From: Haliotispira sp965263485
GTDB taxonomy: Bacteria; Spirochaetota; Spirochaetia; SP-2023
Length of the DNA stretch: 64,000 nt
NCBI GenBank assembly: GCA_965263485.1
Contig: CBDHHO010000001.1
Coordinates: 62,001-126,000 of the forward strand
Direction of reading: 5' to 3'
Positions 53,919-62,013 of this stretch are shown piece by piece; within the stretch, counting starts at the first letter, position 1; each line of letters starts with the position of its first letter. The translations under genes were made by a program, and so were the position numbers. The notes under the pieces were generated by a model. The model had not been told where the DNA came from and searched no databases. It was given only the letters and a program-made list of their open reading frames with translations.

Positions 53919-54797
53919 CTACATATAACCATCGCGGCGCAGATTTTCCAAACCGCCACCCTCTTTGTCTTGAGCCCGGCCCGCGCGTTCGGCAATATTT
54001 GAAAACTTGCCGGTCTTCAGCTCTTCAATGATCTCCCGGGGGTTGCGGGCCTGGGATTCGACCGGGCTGGTACAAGGTTGGCAGCCCAGCGAACGGTAGC
54101 GCACGCCTTTACCTTGGTTGTAGTAAAGGCTGACGGTGGGGATCTTTTCGCGCTCAATGTACTCCCAGATATTCAGCTCGGTCCAGTCCAGCAGCGGATG
54201 AATGCGCAGGTGGGTGCCGGGAGCAAAATCGGTCTTGAATTGGTCCCACAGCTCCGGTGGCTGGTCGTCTACGTTCCAGTCATTGTGTTGGTTGCGCGGG
54301 GAAAAGTAGCGTTCCTTGGAACGGCTGCCCTCTTCGTCGGCCCGAACGCCCACGATGATACCGGTGTAGGGCTCGCGGTTGTCGTCTTCCACGTATTTGC
54401 CCAGTTTGTGGTCAAGCCGGAATCGCGTCCATTCACCGGACAAGGTGTGCTTCAGTGCCTCCGACTTCAGAGCCTTGCAGCACTCAATGCGCGAAATGGC
54501 CCCTGCGGGATAGGTTCTTTGGGCCTCCAGTGCAGCGCGGTTCTGGCCATAGACCATGTTCAGCTTCCATTCCAGCGCTAAGCGGTCGCGGTACTGAATC
54601 ATTTCCGGAATCTTGTAGGAGGTATCAATGTGGACCAGTGGAATCGGTACATGGCCGAAGAAGGCTTTGCGGGCCAGCCATAGCAGCGCGGTCGAGTCTT
54701 TTCCAATCGACCAGAGCATAGCCAGATTGGGGAACTTGCGGTAGGCTTCACGCAATATATATACCGATTGGGATTCCAGCTTTGTCAATTGATCCAT
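53919..54797 (-). CDS. cysD: Sulfate adenylyltransferase small subunit
   Basis: This 292-aa protein is of the usual family length. The PP-loop 'SIGKDSTALLWLARKAF' is at ~30, followed by 'PLVHIDTSYKIPEM', 'CCKALKSEAL', 'GVRADEEGSRSKER', 'WTELNIWEYI' and 'LGCQPCTSPVES'. It forms the ATP sulfurylase with CysN (ATP + sulfate to APS + PPi) in the cytosol. It is the first gene of the minus-strand operon cysD-cysN-siroheme gene-ATPase. The leader upstream has a promoter, a branched RNA fold and a terminator. Confidence 0.95.
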   Translation of the reverse strand: MDQLTKLESQSVYILREAYRKFPNLAMLWSIGKDSTALLWLARKAFFGHVPIPLVHIDTSYKIPEMIQYRDRLALEWKLNMVYGQNRAALEAQRTYPAGAISRIECCKALKSEALKHTLSGEWTRFRLDHKLGKYVEDDNREPYTGIIVGVRADEEGSRSKERYFSPRNQHNDWNVDDQPPELWDQFKTDFAPGTHLRIHPLLDWTELNIWEYIEREKIPTVSLYYNQGKGVRYRSLGCQPCTSPVESQARNPREIIEELKTGKFSNIAERAGRAQDKEGGGLENLRRDGYM

Positions 54798-54896
54798 ACG
54801 GTAAGTCTCCTATTGGCTTTCCTGCGGAAAAACCCAAGGACAGCAAGCATTCTCGCGAAAGCGGGATTTTGTGTTTTTAGGTGGGGTCTCATAAAC

Positions 54897-54931
54897 AAAA
54901 AGCACCTCATTATGAGGTGCTTGCCTTTTTT
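54897..54931 (-). terminator. Rho-independent terminator/attenuator in the cysD leader
   Basis: The stem AAGCACCTCA / TGAGGTGCTT (10 bp, 3-nt loop) is followed by a U-run on the minus strand (TTTTTGTTT) and a T-run on the plus strand. It lies ~100 nt before the cysD start, inside the predicted leader, so it could attenuate the operon. Confidence 0.7.
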
Positions 54932-54934
54932 CGA

Positions 54935-55022
54935 GACTCCGCGAACACACAGATTCAGATTACCAGCCTGAAGTGCCTGAGCCAGGCACTGATATACAGC
55001 AACACAGGGTTATTGCGGAGTC
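54935..55022 (-). promoter_or_regulatory. Structured RNA leader upstream of cysD (riboswitch-like)
   Basis: An 8-bp closing stem (GACTCCGC with GCGGAGTC, 54935-54942 and 55015-55022) encloses a perfect hairpin AGTGCCTG/CAGGCACT (54972-54990) and a second small hairpin TTCAG/CTGAA. The terminator follows 4 nt later. The layout resembles a multibranch sensor plus expression platform. It does not match the SAM-I or cobalamin consensus as I know them, so the ligand or factor is unknown. Confidence 0.5.
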
Positions 55023-55054
55023 GCGTGTGCGTGGGTTCGTTTCCATCGGCAAGC

Positions 55055-55084
55055 AATATAATGAATTCTTATCATTACTGTCAA
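55055..55084 (-). promoter_or_regulatory. Sigma70-type promoter for the cys operon
   Basis: Minus strand: TTGACA (55084-55079), an 18-nt spacer and TATATT (55060-55055). Transcription would start near 55048 and give a ~250-nt leader before cysD. Confidence 0.65.
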
Positions 55085-55136
55085 GTTTTTTTGATTGGGG
55101 CTAGAACAATCATATACAAGGAGAAATATTTCGATT

Positions 55137-55165
55137 AACGTGGACAGTCGTGTCACACAAGTTGA
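55137..55165 (+). repeat. Possible 27-nt relic of toxin core DNA
   Basis: AACGTGGACAGTCGTGTCAC and the following bases (55138-55164) resemble the core segment encoding 'NVDSRATQV' (13648-13674) with about five mismatches. It ends where an IS-type inverted repeat begins. Confidence 0.3.
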
Positions 55166-55166
55166 A

Positions 55167-55183
55167 GGGGACCTCTAAAAGTT
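55167..55183. repeat. Solitary IS5-type inverted repeat at the end of the spiro-SPASM gene
   Basis: GGGGACCTCTAAAAGTT differs by one base from the ends of the MITE at 49069. On the minus strand it supplies the TAG stop codon of 55175-57406. No paired end lies close by; the nearest opposing repeat is near 57615. Confidence 0.75.
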
Positions 55184-57406
55184 ATAGACATAATATTCAT
55201 CGCAATCGCGGCACAGCTCAGGATAATCGACCGCAATATGCCGGCGGTAGAGTTGCTGGCCGCGGCTCCACAGCTCCGCCAGGCTCTGGTCCGGAAAGCG
55301 GCCCAGCCCGGAACTCTGACCGGGCTTGCGATGAGACGGGCCGACCATTTGCCACTGTAAATCCTGCACACAAAAGAAGTTCTGAGCATCGATCCCAAAG
55401 ACCATTTCGCGGGCCAGACGGCGACAGGGGAAGCGCTTTACCGGGCCGAGATGCAGCAACTGGCGTTCAGGCAGCAAGCCGGCACAGGAATTATATTTCT
55501 GCACAATCACCTGTGGCCTTGTGGCGGGCCTGCTGTGAGCGAGAGCCTGCGAAGTGCCTGTCCGGCCTTGAACTGGAGCCACACCTTCACTCCAGTAGCG
55601 GTAGAAGGCTTCCAGATCCGCCTCATTCTCTTTTATACGCACGGCCTGGACATAGACGCGTTCGGAGCTGCGCGGGGTGCCGGTATCCGGGTCGGAACCC
55701 TGTTCCGGACTCTTCCGGTCTTCGCCCGAACGCAGCAGCAAGTCCACCAGCGCGTGAGCCTTCTGCTGGCTGGCTGTCATGCCGTCGGCGGAAAGTTCCT
55801 CCTCAGGCGCGCGCAGCTCTTGATATAAGCTGGGCTCCAGCGCATCTAGGCAAACAATCCAAGTGATGCGCCGCTGCTGCCGGTCCAGCTCTTTCAGGTG
55901 CTCTATCTCGGCCTCCTGCCACTGCGTACCATCGGTTTCGATCAGGAGCTCCAAAGAAGGGTGCTGCAGCAGGTCCTCGACCATACCGGGCAGTTCCGGG
56001 TGGGAGAGGGGGTCGCCCATGGTCCCCAGAGGGGCTAGGGGCGATGAAGCAGCCAAAGGAGCCAGGCCGATTACTGCATCCCCGGCAAATTCAACGATGG
56101 CGGCCAGCAGTTCTCGCCATAGCGCACGCGACATAAACAAGCCCTGCGCCGATTCGGGCTGCGCTTTCTGTGGGCCTCCATACCTTTCCTGTGCCGGGTC
56201 TGAGGGCACTGACGAAGCACGGGAGATCTGGATGGGAAAGTAGCGCGGCAGGCTGCGCAGACTCTCTGTTGAGCCTTCCAGCCAGTCCAGCACCGCTTTC
56301 AGGTCCGGGCGGCTCCGGGTATCGCCCGGCAAGGGGAGGGCACGGTAAAGGCCCTGCAGAGTGCGGAACTGTCGCTTGCTGGCGGCCCGCAGTTCCAAGC
56401 GCAGCAAACGGTAGTCCCGGTCGGCCAGCAGAGGCTCTGCGGCGAACAGATTCAGGTCGCGCTCGGCAATTTTCAGGATATCGGACTGTCCCGACTCGAC
56501 CTGAGCCGCTTTGCGGCTCAGGAAATACAGCCGACCCAGGATGGCCGCTTGAAACAGCAATGGAACCAGCCCTCCGGGGTAAATGTCGGAAAAGCTCAGC
56601 TCCGCGGCATAGCGGTGGTGGGCATCGTAGAGCTGCCGGGCCAGCTCCGGTGAAAGCAAGGGCGCATCGCCCTCCAGCCAGTAGCAGTGAATCTGGCGCG
56701 AGGTCAAATTTTCCGGCCGCCAGACTTGCTGCTTGTCCAGTTGTTGTGGGGCAAAGCGCATAGCCAATGGCAGGCCGATATCTTCATGAAATGCTTTATC
56801 TGCTTTGTTTTGTACGGTCTGTTCAGCATTTGGGGCAGTCGGAGCTCCCGCTGCTTCCAGCTGATCCAGATGGTCGAGGTACTGCTCCAAGGCCTTGACC
56901 GCAGGGTCGGGGCGAAATGCTTCCGGATAGAAAACTTCGATGCCACGCTGCACGGCCTGAAGCAGGGCCGACTCGGAATAGTCGCGCAGGAAGATGGGGT
57001 ACAGACCCTGACGTTGCAATAGTTGTGGATTAAGAGCTTCAGCTACCACAGCATCGAGCCGTACTTTTGGGGGCGGCAACAGGCAGATGCAGGGCAGGTA
57101 CTCCTGATTTAAGCGTTGAAGTGCCTGCGAAGGAGTTTGCTTGTGAGTCTGTCCAGGCTGCCCAGGCTGCCCAGGCTGCCTGGGCAGCCTGGGCAGTTGG
57201 CGATGTGGCAGTTGTTGCAGTTTATCCAGGCAGAGCTGCCAGGCACTGGCTCCTTCCTGACCGGCTGCCGTAGCTGTTGTCAGTGGCTCCAGAGCATACG
57301 GGCTCAGTTTACTGGCGTTGACAAAGGCCAAGTGTACATACGGTATTGGTAATATCTCATCATTTTGCCCGGTTTGGGAATTCATCATCATATGTTCAGG
57401 ACTCAC
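55175..57406 (-). CDS. spiro-SPASM-type protein (radical-SAM relative without the iron-sulfur Cys triad)
   Basis: This 743-aa protein has the overall plan of the spirochaete-restricted spiro-SPASM family: an N-terminal nucleotidyltransferase-like region, a central radical-SAM-like barrel (~400-620) and a C-terminal Cys cluster ('FFCVQDLQW', 'YPELCRDCDEYYVYNF'). At the expected CxxxCxxC position the protein reads 'ISRASSVPSDP', so the radical-SAM cluster is absent. Residues ~75-90 are a low-complexity 'QPGQPGQPGQ' insert encoded by a DNA palindrome. The stop codon lies in an IS-type inverted repeat, so the native C-terminus may have been trimmed. The family function is unknown to me. Confidence 0.75.
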   Translation of the reverse strand: MSPEHMMMNSQTGQNDEILPIPYVHLAFVNASKLSPYALEPLTTATAAGQEGASAWQLCLDKLQQLPHRQLPRLPRQPGQPGQPGQTHKQTPSQALQRLNQEYLPCICLLPPPKVRLDAVVAEALNPQLLQRQGLYPIFLRDYSESALLQAVQRGIEVFYPEAFRPDPAVKALEQYLDHLDQLEAAGAPTAPNAEQTVQNKADKAFHEDIGLPLAMRFAPQQLDKQQVWRPENLTSRQIHCYWLEGDAPLLSPELARQLYDAHHRYAAELSFSDIYPGGLVPLLFQAAILGRLYFLSRKAAQVESGQSDILKIAERDLNLFAAEPLLADRDYRLLRLELRAASKRQFRTLQGLYRALPLPGDTRSRPDLKAVLDWLEGSTESLRSLPRYFPIQISRASSVPSDPAQERYGGPQKAQPESAQGLFMSRALWRELLAAIVEFAGDAVIGLAPLAASSPLAPLGTMGDPLSHPELPGMVEDLLQHPSLELLIETDGTQWQEAEIEHLKELDRQQRRITWIVCLDALEPSLYQELRAPEEELSADGMTASQQKAHALVDLLLRSGEDRKSPEQGSDPDTGTPRSSERVYVQAVRIKENEADLEAFYRYWSEGVAPVQGRTGTSQALAHSRPATRPQVIVQKYNSCAGLLPERQLLHLGPVKRFPCRRLAREMVFGIDAQNFFCVQDLQWQMVGPSHRKPGQSSGLGRFPDQSLAELWSRGQQLYRRHIAVDYPELCRDCDEYYVYNF
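57152..57196. repeat. Palindromic repeat inside the spiro-SPASM gene
   Basis: Direct repeats of CCAGGCTGC (three units) run into their inverse GGCAGCCTGGGCAG, so the strand can fold into a long hairpin. It encodes the Gln/Pro/Gly-rich insert. Confidence 0.7.
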
Positions 57407-57607
57407 TAAGCGTCTTTCTGCTGGTTGCTGCCTGGCAGTATATCGGTGAAGAAAGCTCTTTCAACCGGCTTTGCCATCCAAGTGCACAATTATTTTAGAG
57501 ATGCCATTATGCCGCAATTCGACGTGTAGTATTTTTTGGGGGATCAAGGTATAATCCGGGAAAATCGACACAGCACTTGCAGCTAACAAAAACTGCGGCT
57601 GGAAAGG

Positions 57608-60076
57608 ATGTTTGGAATTTTTAAAGGTTCCCTCAAGGTTTATATTATGTACACGTATTGCCAAGCTCTTTGTCATTCCCTAAAAGACTATATTTACCAC
57701 AGGGGGCTGCTCAAAATCCCCATTCCGGAACCATTCTTATTGCCGGATAATGCTTTCACCTGTGGCGGAACTGGTGGCAAGGCTCCCCGGTCTCCCGTCC
57801 TGCCTGCCATTGATAAAAATTTTCCATACAGAGAATCACTCCTGAGAATACTCTTTTTTACTTCTTTACTATCAACAATATCCAACTCATTGAACATCAA
57901 AAATAAGTTTTTAGGGCTCCCCCAAAATGTCCTGCGGTTGTTCTCCATTCTGTTAGTTTCATTGCTCCTGCCTGTAATTCAGTCTTCCGTTTTATCGGGC
58001 CAGGAAGGTCCCGCTGATTCCCCGGCGGATCAGAAAATAATTTCTCAGCTGGAGTCAGAGGACTCTCCCGCTTTTATTAGCGATACTGGCAAACCCGACT
58101 ATGTCGATGCACTTTCGGATATCATCGCCATCGGCAGCTATCTGGCCCGCACTTTGGCCGCAAATAACTCCAATGCCAGCTATCATGGAAAGTACCTGGT
58201 GGAATATGTGCCCAGTACCGACCCCGCCAGGCTGGGTTCGGATATTTTCTCGCTGAGCGAAAGTGCTGGCGTCAATCATATTCGCAACCTGCGTCACATT
58301 CTGGCCGGTTATTTACGTGGTCGTTATGGCTATTCTGCGGCAGTTGCCGCTACCATCAGCATTTCACTCACCAATTACAATGCCTTTTATCGCAATAATA
58401 TGCAGTATGTGGAACAAAAGTTTGCCCCCGCCGTTGCCGCCAGGCTCAATGTCCAAAGTCTGGGACTGAGTACCAGCTACGCCGAATGGCCGGGCCGGAC
58501 TCAAATGCTGATTCCCCTCAAACCGCTCGCAAGTACCGGAGCTCGCCCGGAAATTGAACTCACAGAATTGAGCCGGGAGGCCCAATACCAGTATGGCGAA
58601 GCTGCTTCCCCTTCGGAACAGATACAGACAGAGCAGGCACCGGAGACCGAAGAGCCAACAGCAGAACCCGTACTCGCCGTCACAAAAAATGAGACAGAGC
58701 AGTCCGGGACTTTGGCCTGGTTGTATGCGCTCTTGGCCTTATTGCTGACCGGTTTGCTGCTTGCTGTGCTGGTCCGCATGCGGCTCAACAAGCGCAATAT
58801 TCACAAGCCCGAAATGGTGGTCAATACACCCCATCCGCTAAAAGTCCCGGAGGCAGGGCCTTTGCCGCCGATATTTTCGCGCTATTTTCCCGGCGTGGAC
58901 GAAGCTGTCGAGGCCCTGATCGCCGATGTTTCGCTCAGGCGGGTCCATGAGCGGATTGAGGTTCCTTACGACCAGTACCAAGACATCTTGGAACGGTTGA
59001 ATGAACAGATCCGCCAAGGCAAGATTTTCCATGGCATAGCTTCTGGCACCGAGCTGCTGTGTCGGGGCAGCCTGACGTATCACCAGGCTCGCAACATCAG
59101 CCGGTCTGCCCGGATAGTGGGCTTGAGCTTTGACGAACAGAGCCAAGTCGTGCAGAGCAGCTCAGAGTTTGGCATCAGTTGTCTCGGTCAGTTTGCCGCC
59201 GCGCGCTGGAATGGTGTAGCGCAGCAGCAGGCCCTGCGTATCAGCATCTTAGAGGAACTGATCGGTGGTGGTATTTCGCTCTGTGAGCACAGCGGCCGGT
59301 TGGCCGATAAGGACCACACTGCCGAGAGCAGCAATCATATGGATAATTTGCTTGAGGCCTTCCCTTTGCTTTCCTGCCTGCTGGTCGATTACCTGTATAA
59401 AGCAGCAGATTATGGCAAGGATGTGGTGTGCCATGTTGCCTCTACCCTGCTGGGAAAAGACCTCAAGGGTGCCGCAGCCAAGAATTATCTGGCGACAGTA
59501 CTGCGCAGTCATAGCTTTTCTGAGTTGGCACAGATGCCGCTGCGGCTACAGCCGCGCTTTGCCCCTCTGACTCTTAACGAGTGGCTTGAGGCCCTGCAGT
59601 CAGCTGGCGACAGTTACTCCGGCACGGGTCATGATGATATGAAGAATTCCGGTAGTGAATATGCGGGACTTTATTCGCCTCTTTCCGTAAAGATCACCAA
59701 AAAAAAGAGTGCAGAAACCGGTCAGCTTCCGGTGGCCGAACTCTGCACCGGTATCGATGGGGCGCTGCGGCAATTGATGGAAGATTACTGCGTTACTGCT
59801 GCCCAGTACCACCGCCAAATTGAACCCGTTTTGTCGGCAGGTTTTGACGATCCTGTGGCGGCGGCCGAATTCTTGCAGCAGCTCGCACCCAATACGACCG
59901 GGGACGAAGTCTTTGCGGCAGGTCGCGAGGGTTTTGTGTACCGCCATTTTGAGCCCGCTTTTGCCGATTTTTTAGACCAAAGTATGGCCCTTCAGCCGCA
60001 GGATGAGCAGCTTCGCGCAGAACAACAAGCCATACTGGAATTGTCTGTACGCAGCAGAGCCCCTTTTACCAGCTGA
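57608..60076 (+). CDS. P83/100-like spirochaete protein with transmembrane and C-terminal domain
   Basis: The longest frame is 822 aa, but its first codons lie in an IS-type repeat. A TTG at 57890 just before a signal-like segment ('NVLRLFSILLVSLLLP') is a plausible true start. Residues ~155-310 carry the P83/100 N-terminal signature ('YHGKYLVEYV', 'AGVNHIRNLRHILAGYLRGR', 'TNYNAFYRNNMQYV', 'LSTSYAEWPGRTQMLIPL'). An acidic linker, a transmembrane helix (~375-395, 'ALLALLLTGLLLAVLVRMRL') and a ~420-residue cytosolic domain of unknown type follow. Borrelia and Treponema homologues are cell-envelope antigens; the cytosolic extension is unusual. Confidence 0.75.
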   Translation: MFGIFKGSLKVYIMYTYCQALCHSLKDYIYHRGLLKIPIPEPFLLPDNAFTCGGTGGKAPRSPVLPAIDKNFPYRESLLRILFFTSLLSTISNSLNIKNKFLGLPQNVLRLFSILLVSLLLPVIQSSVLSGQEGPADSPADQKIISQLESEDSPAFISDTGKPDYVDALSDIIAIGSYLARTLAANNSNASYHGKYLVEYVPSTDPARLGSDIFSLSESAGVNHIRNLRHILAGYLRGRYGYSAAVAATISISLTNYNAFYRNNMQYVEQKFAPAVAARLNVQSLGLSTSYAEWPGRTQMLIPLKPLASTGARPEIELTELSREAQYQYGEAASPSEQIQTEQAPETEEPTAEPVLAVTKNETEQSGTLAWLYALLALLLTGLLLAVLVRMRLNKRNIHKPEMVVNTPHPLKVPEAGPLPPIFSRYFPGVDEAVEALIADVSLRRVHERIEVPYDQYQDILERLNEQIRQGKIFHGIASGTELLCRGSLTYHQARNISRSARIVGLSFDEQSQVVQSSSEFGISCLGQFAAARWNGVAQQQALRISILEELIGGGISLCEHSGRLADKDHTAESSNHMDNLLEAFPLLSCLLVDYLYKAADYGKDVVCHVASTLLGKDLKGAAAKNYLATVLRSHSFSELAQMPLRLQPRFAPLTLNEWLEALQSAGDSYSGTGHDDMKNSGSEYAGLYSPLSVKITKKKSAETGQLPVAELCTGIDGALRQLMEDYCVTAAQYHRQIEPVLSAGFDDPVAAAEFLQQLAPNTTGDEVFAAGREGFVYRHFEPAFADFLDQSMALQPQDEQLRAEQQAILELSVRSRAPFTS
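57615..57634. repeat. Solitary degenerate IS5-type inverted repeat
   Basis: GAATTTTTAAAGGTTCCCTC is the right-end orientation of the repeat with a few changes. It overlaps the first codons of the longest frame of the next gene, suggesting that those codons are not native. Confidence 0.6.
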
Positions 60077-60089
60077 AATATTCATACAA

Positions 60090-60106
60090 GGGAACCTCTA
60101 AAGTAT
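60090..60106. repeat. Solitary IS5-type inverted repeat between convergent genes
   Basis: GGGAACCTCTAAAGTAT sits in the 42-bp gap between the stops of 57608-60076 and 60119-60832. It is the left-end orientation with a few changes. Confidence 0.65.
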
Positions 60107-60118
60107 TTCTGATGGATT

Positions 60119-60832
60119 TCAGCTGAAGGTCAATCCAAGACTGAGTCCAAAATACGCATAGATCATTGGTAGACTATAGCCCTCGGGCAGTATACGTTCC
60201 CCATCGATTGAGACCTGGAAGCCGAGGCCGCCAAAGAGGCCAAATGAGGCCACTTTGCGGCCCAGTCGTGCTCCAATCTCCAGGCTGTTGCCCAACAGAA
60301 AGCGATTGCGCGTGAATACTGCTCCATCCGTAGTCACTTGCAAAAATTGAAGCTGCAACTGGCTGTGCAGGGCAATGTAGGCCTTGCGTAGCTTCTCCCA
60401 AGGCCAGAAAGCCAAGCCCAGACCCAAACCGCCACGGATGTCCCGATTGATAGTGGTTCCCATAAATTGATTGCGGGAGAGCAGCCAGAGCACGTTGGCC
60501 AGGTGGAAGTAGCTATTCAGGTCAAAGATCAGGCTGAAATTACTGCTAATGGCACGTTGATAGCGCAGAAAGGCATAGCCATTGACGGTGGCGAGCAGGT
60601 CCAGCGCGTTGGGGCGGTTGGGTTCGTGGGCAGCAAATTCGATCGGCTCTGTGGGCAGATCATAGGGCCTTTGAGCCACCGCCTCTTGCCAGACAGCGAG
60701 CAACAGGCTCCCGCAGAGCAGACAGTAGCCCACTGAGCGATTTCCGGGCTTGTAAAATTTGCGGGCCCGGTATTTTCTCTGACGTAATAGCGAAGCGGCT
60801 CTACAGAGAGATACTTTATTTATTGTAAACAT
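60119..60832 (-). CDS. Predicted outer-membrane beta-barrel protein
   Basis: This 237-aa protein has a hydrophobic signal region unusually far in (residues ~35-53, 'CLLCGSLLLAVWQEAVAQ'), suggesting that the real start may be downstream of ATG 60832. The mature part has alternating hydrophobic strands ('GGLGLGLAFWPWEKLR', 'LQLQFLQVTTDG', 'FGLFGGLGFQVSIDG', 'YAYFGLSLGLTFS') and ends in Phe-Ser. No precise family is assigned. It is convergent with the P83/100-like gene. Confidence 0.65.
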   Translation of the reverse strand: MFTINKVSLCRAASLLRQRKYRARKFYKPGNRSVGYCLLCGSLLLAVWQEAVAQRPYDLPTEPIEFAAHEPNRPNALDLLATVNGYAFLRYQRAISSNFSLIFDLNSYFHLANVLWLLSRNQFMGTTINRDIRGGLGLGLAFWPWEKLRKAYIALHSQLQLQFLQVTTDGAVFTRNRFLLGNSLEIGARLGRKVASFGLFGGLGFQVSIDGERILPEGYSLPMIYAYFGLSLGLTFS

Positions 60833-61062
60833 TTATAACAGAGTTGTGGCGGGACCTTATCGGCAGTCCTGAAACCAATATTTACAAATGAGATCGTAAT
60901 TTTGAGAAAGATTGCCATTCTCCAGTCTGGCAGGCTGCCGAATCTATGATAGTTATATCGTTGACAGATACTCCATTTTCTCTGCCTGATACCACTTCGA
61001 TTCTGGTGATAGCCTTTGCAGACAGTTCGGGGAAGCAGGTTATATTTCTCATGGCTCCTTGA

Positions 61063-61254
61063 GGGTACCTTTAAGAATGGTATCGCTTTACGAGAATTAT
61101 ACAATCGTCCTGTTTCTTAATGCCAGACGAAGGCTCCAATGCGAGCTGGCGCAGCATTGGAGAAATGGGGAGGGCCGTGCGCAGCCAGGCCCGACCATCC
61201 ATTCTACGAGCTGGCGCAGCATCTTTTTATGATAGGGAATTTTTAGAGGTCCCC
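61063..61254. mobile_element. MITE-like element with degenerate left end
   Basis: The left end GGGTACCTTTAAGAAT (61063-61078) and the right end GAATTTTTAGAGGTCCCC (61237-61254) are imperfect inverses of each other. Inside are a hairpin (CTCCAATGC / GCATTGGAG, about 61132-61160) and a duplicated GAGCTGGCGCAGCAT (near 61140 and 61208). No coding capacity. It explains most of the 60833-61327 gap; nothing else was recognised there. Confidence 0.6.
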
Positions 61255-61327
61255 TTAAGCAAGGTGTACATATGCTATACACAAGAAAGTAATTATCTTA
61301 GACTCCTTGGAGAGGAGGAGGCTGTTG

Positions 61328-61819
61328 ATGAGCGGAGAAAGGGAAGTAGATATACAGACTTTGGATACAGTAGAGCTAAAGCAATGGATCCTCGCCTTGG
61401 TACGACAAGAAGTGGCCAGTGGAATCAAGGATTCTGAAAAGATGCATAGCAACGAGCTATTGCTTCGAGTCGTGCGCATTGAAGAAACCTTGGTACAGCA
61501 GCAACAAAGCTTGGAATTGTTGCTCCATCAGGTGGATAAGCGCTTTGAACAGGTGGATAAGCGCTTTGAACAGGTGGATAAGCGCTTTGAAGAGATGCAA
61601 CAAAGTATAGCTGCACGCTTTGAACAGGTGGACAAGCGCTTTGAACAAATAGATAAGCGTTTTGAAGAGATGCAACAAAGTATAGCTGCACGCTTTGAAC
61701 AGGTGGATAAGCGCTTTGAACAAATAGATAAGCGTTTTGCCATGTTGCAATGGTTTATGGGGCTGGGCTTTACTGTCCTAGCCACGTTGATGTCGCTGTA
61801 CAATTTTGTCCGCTTGTAG
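61328..61819 (+). CDS. Bdr-like coiled-coil membrane-anchored protein
   Basis: This 163-aa protein starts at ATG 61328, preceded by GAGGAGGAG. It has an acidic helical head, then heptad-type repeats 'VDKRFEQ/IDKRFEE' broken by 'MQQSIAARFEQ' (residues ~75-135), then a C-terminal membrane helix ('WFMGLGFTVLATLMSLYNFV'). This layout matches Borrelia Bdr proteins (variable repeat plus C-terminal anchor) and DUF1640-like proteins. Repeats are near-identical at DNA level, so length variation is likely. The stop codon TAG shares its G with the first base of an IS inverted repeat (61819). Confidence 0.75.
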   Translation: MSGEREVDIQTLDTVELKQWILALVRQEVASGIKDSEKMHSNELLLRVVRIEETLVQQQQSLELLLHQVDKRFEQVDKRFEQVDKRFEEMQQSIAARFEQVDKRFEQIDKRFEEMQQSIAARFEQVDKRFEQIDKRFAMLQWFMGLGFTVLATLMSLYNFVRL

Positions 61820-62012
61820 GGCACCTCTAAAAATCCAGCACTGGACAAATCACAATTATTCAATTACAATACAATAATAAGGGAATATTGTAGACGCCAG
61901 CTTTGTCAAAGTGCCTGTGCAGCGCAATACCAGAGCAGAAAACCAGCAGATCAAAAATGATGAAATCCCTCCATCATTCAAGAAAAACGAGAATAAGATG
62001 AGGCAAAAAGAG
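61819..62012 (+). mobile_element. Internally deleted IS5-family fragment
   Basis: It starts with GGGCACCTCTAAAAATC and the ~50-bp leader identical to the copy at 62848, then jumps to the transposase segment encoding 'NIVDASFVKVPVQRNTRAEN' and stops at 'MRQKE'. An ISL3-type end (GGCTCTTCGG) follows immediately. Confidence 0.8.
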
Positions 62013-62013
62013 G

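Noticed and set aside
54935..55022. tRNA-like fold
   Set aside because: The closing stem and length are superficially similar, but there is no T-loop GTTC..A motif, D-loop or proper anticodon arm on either strand.
55175..57634. Composite transposon carrying the spiro-SPASM gene between opposing inverted repeats (55167 and 57615)
   Set aside because: The repeats differ from each other, no target duplication was found, and similar solitary repeats occur at many gene ends. Chance pairing cannot be excluded.
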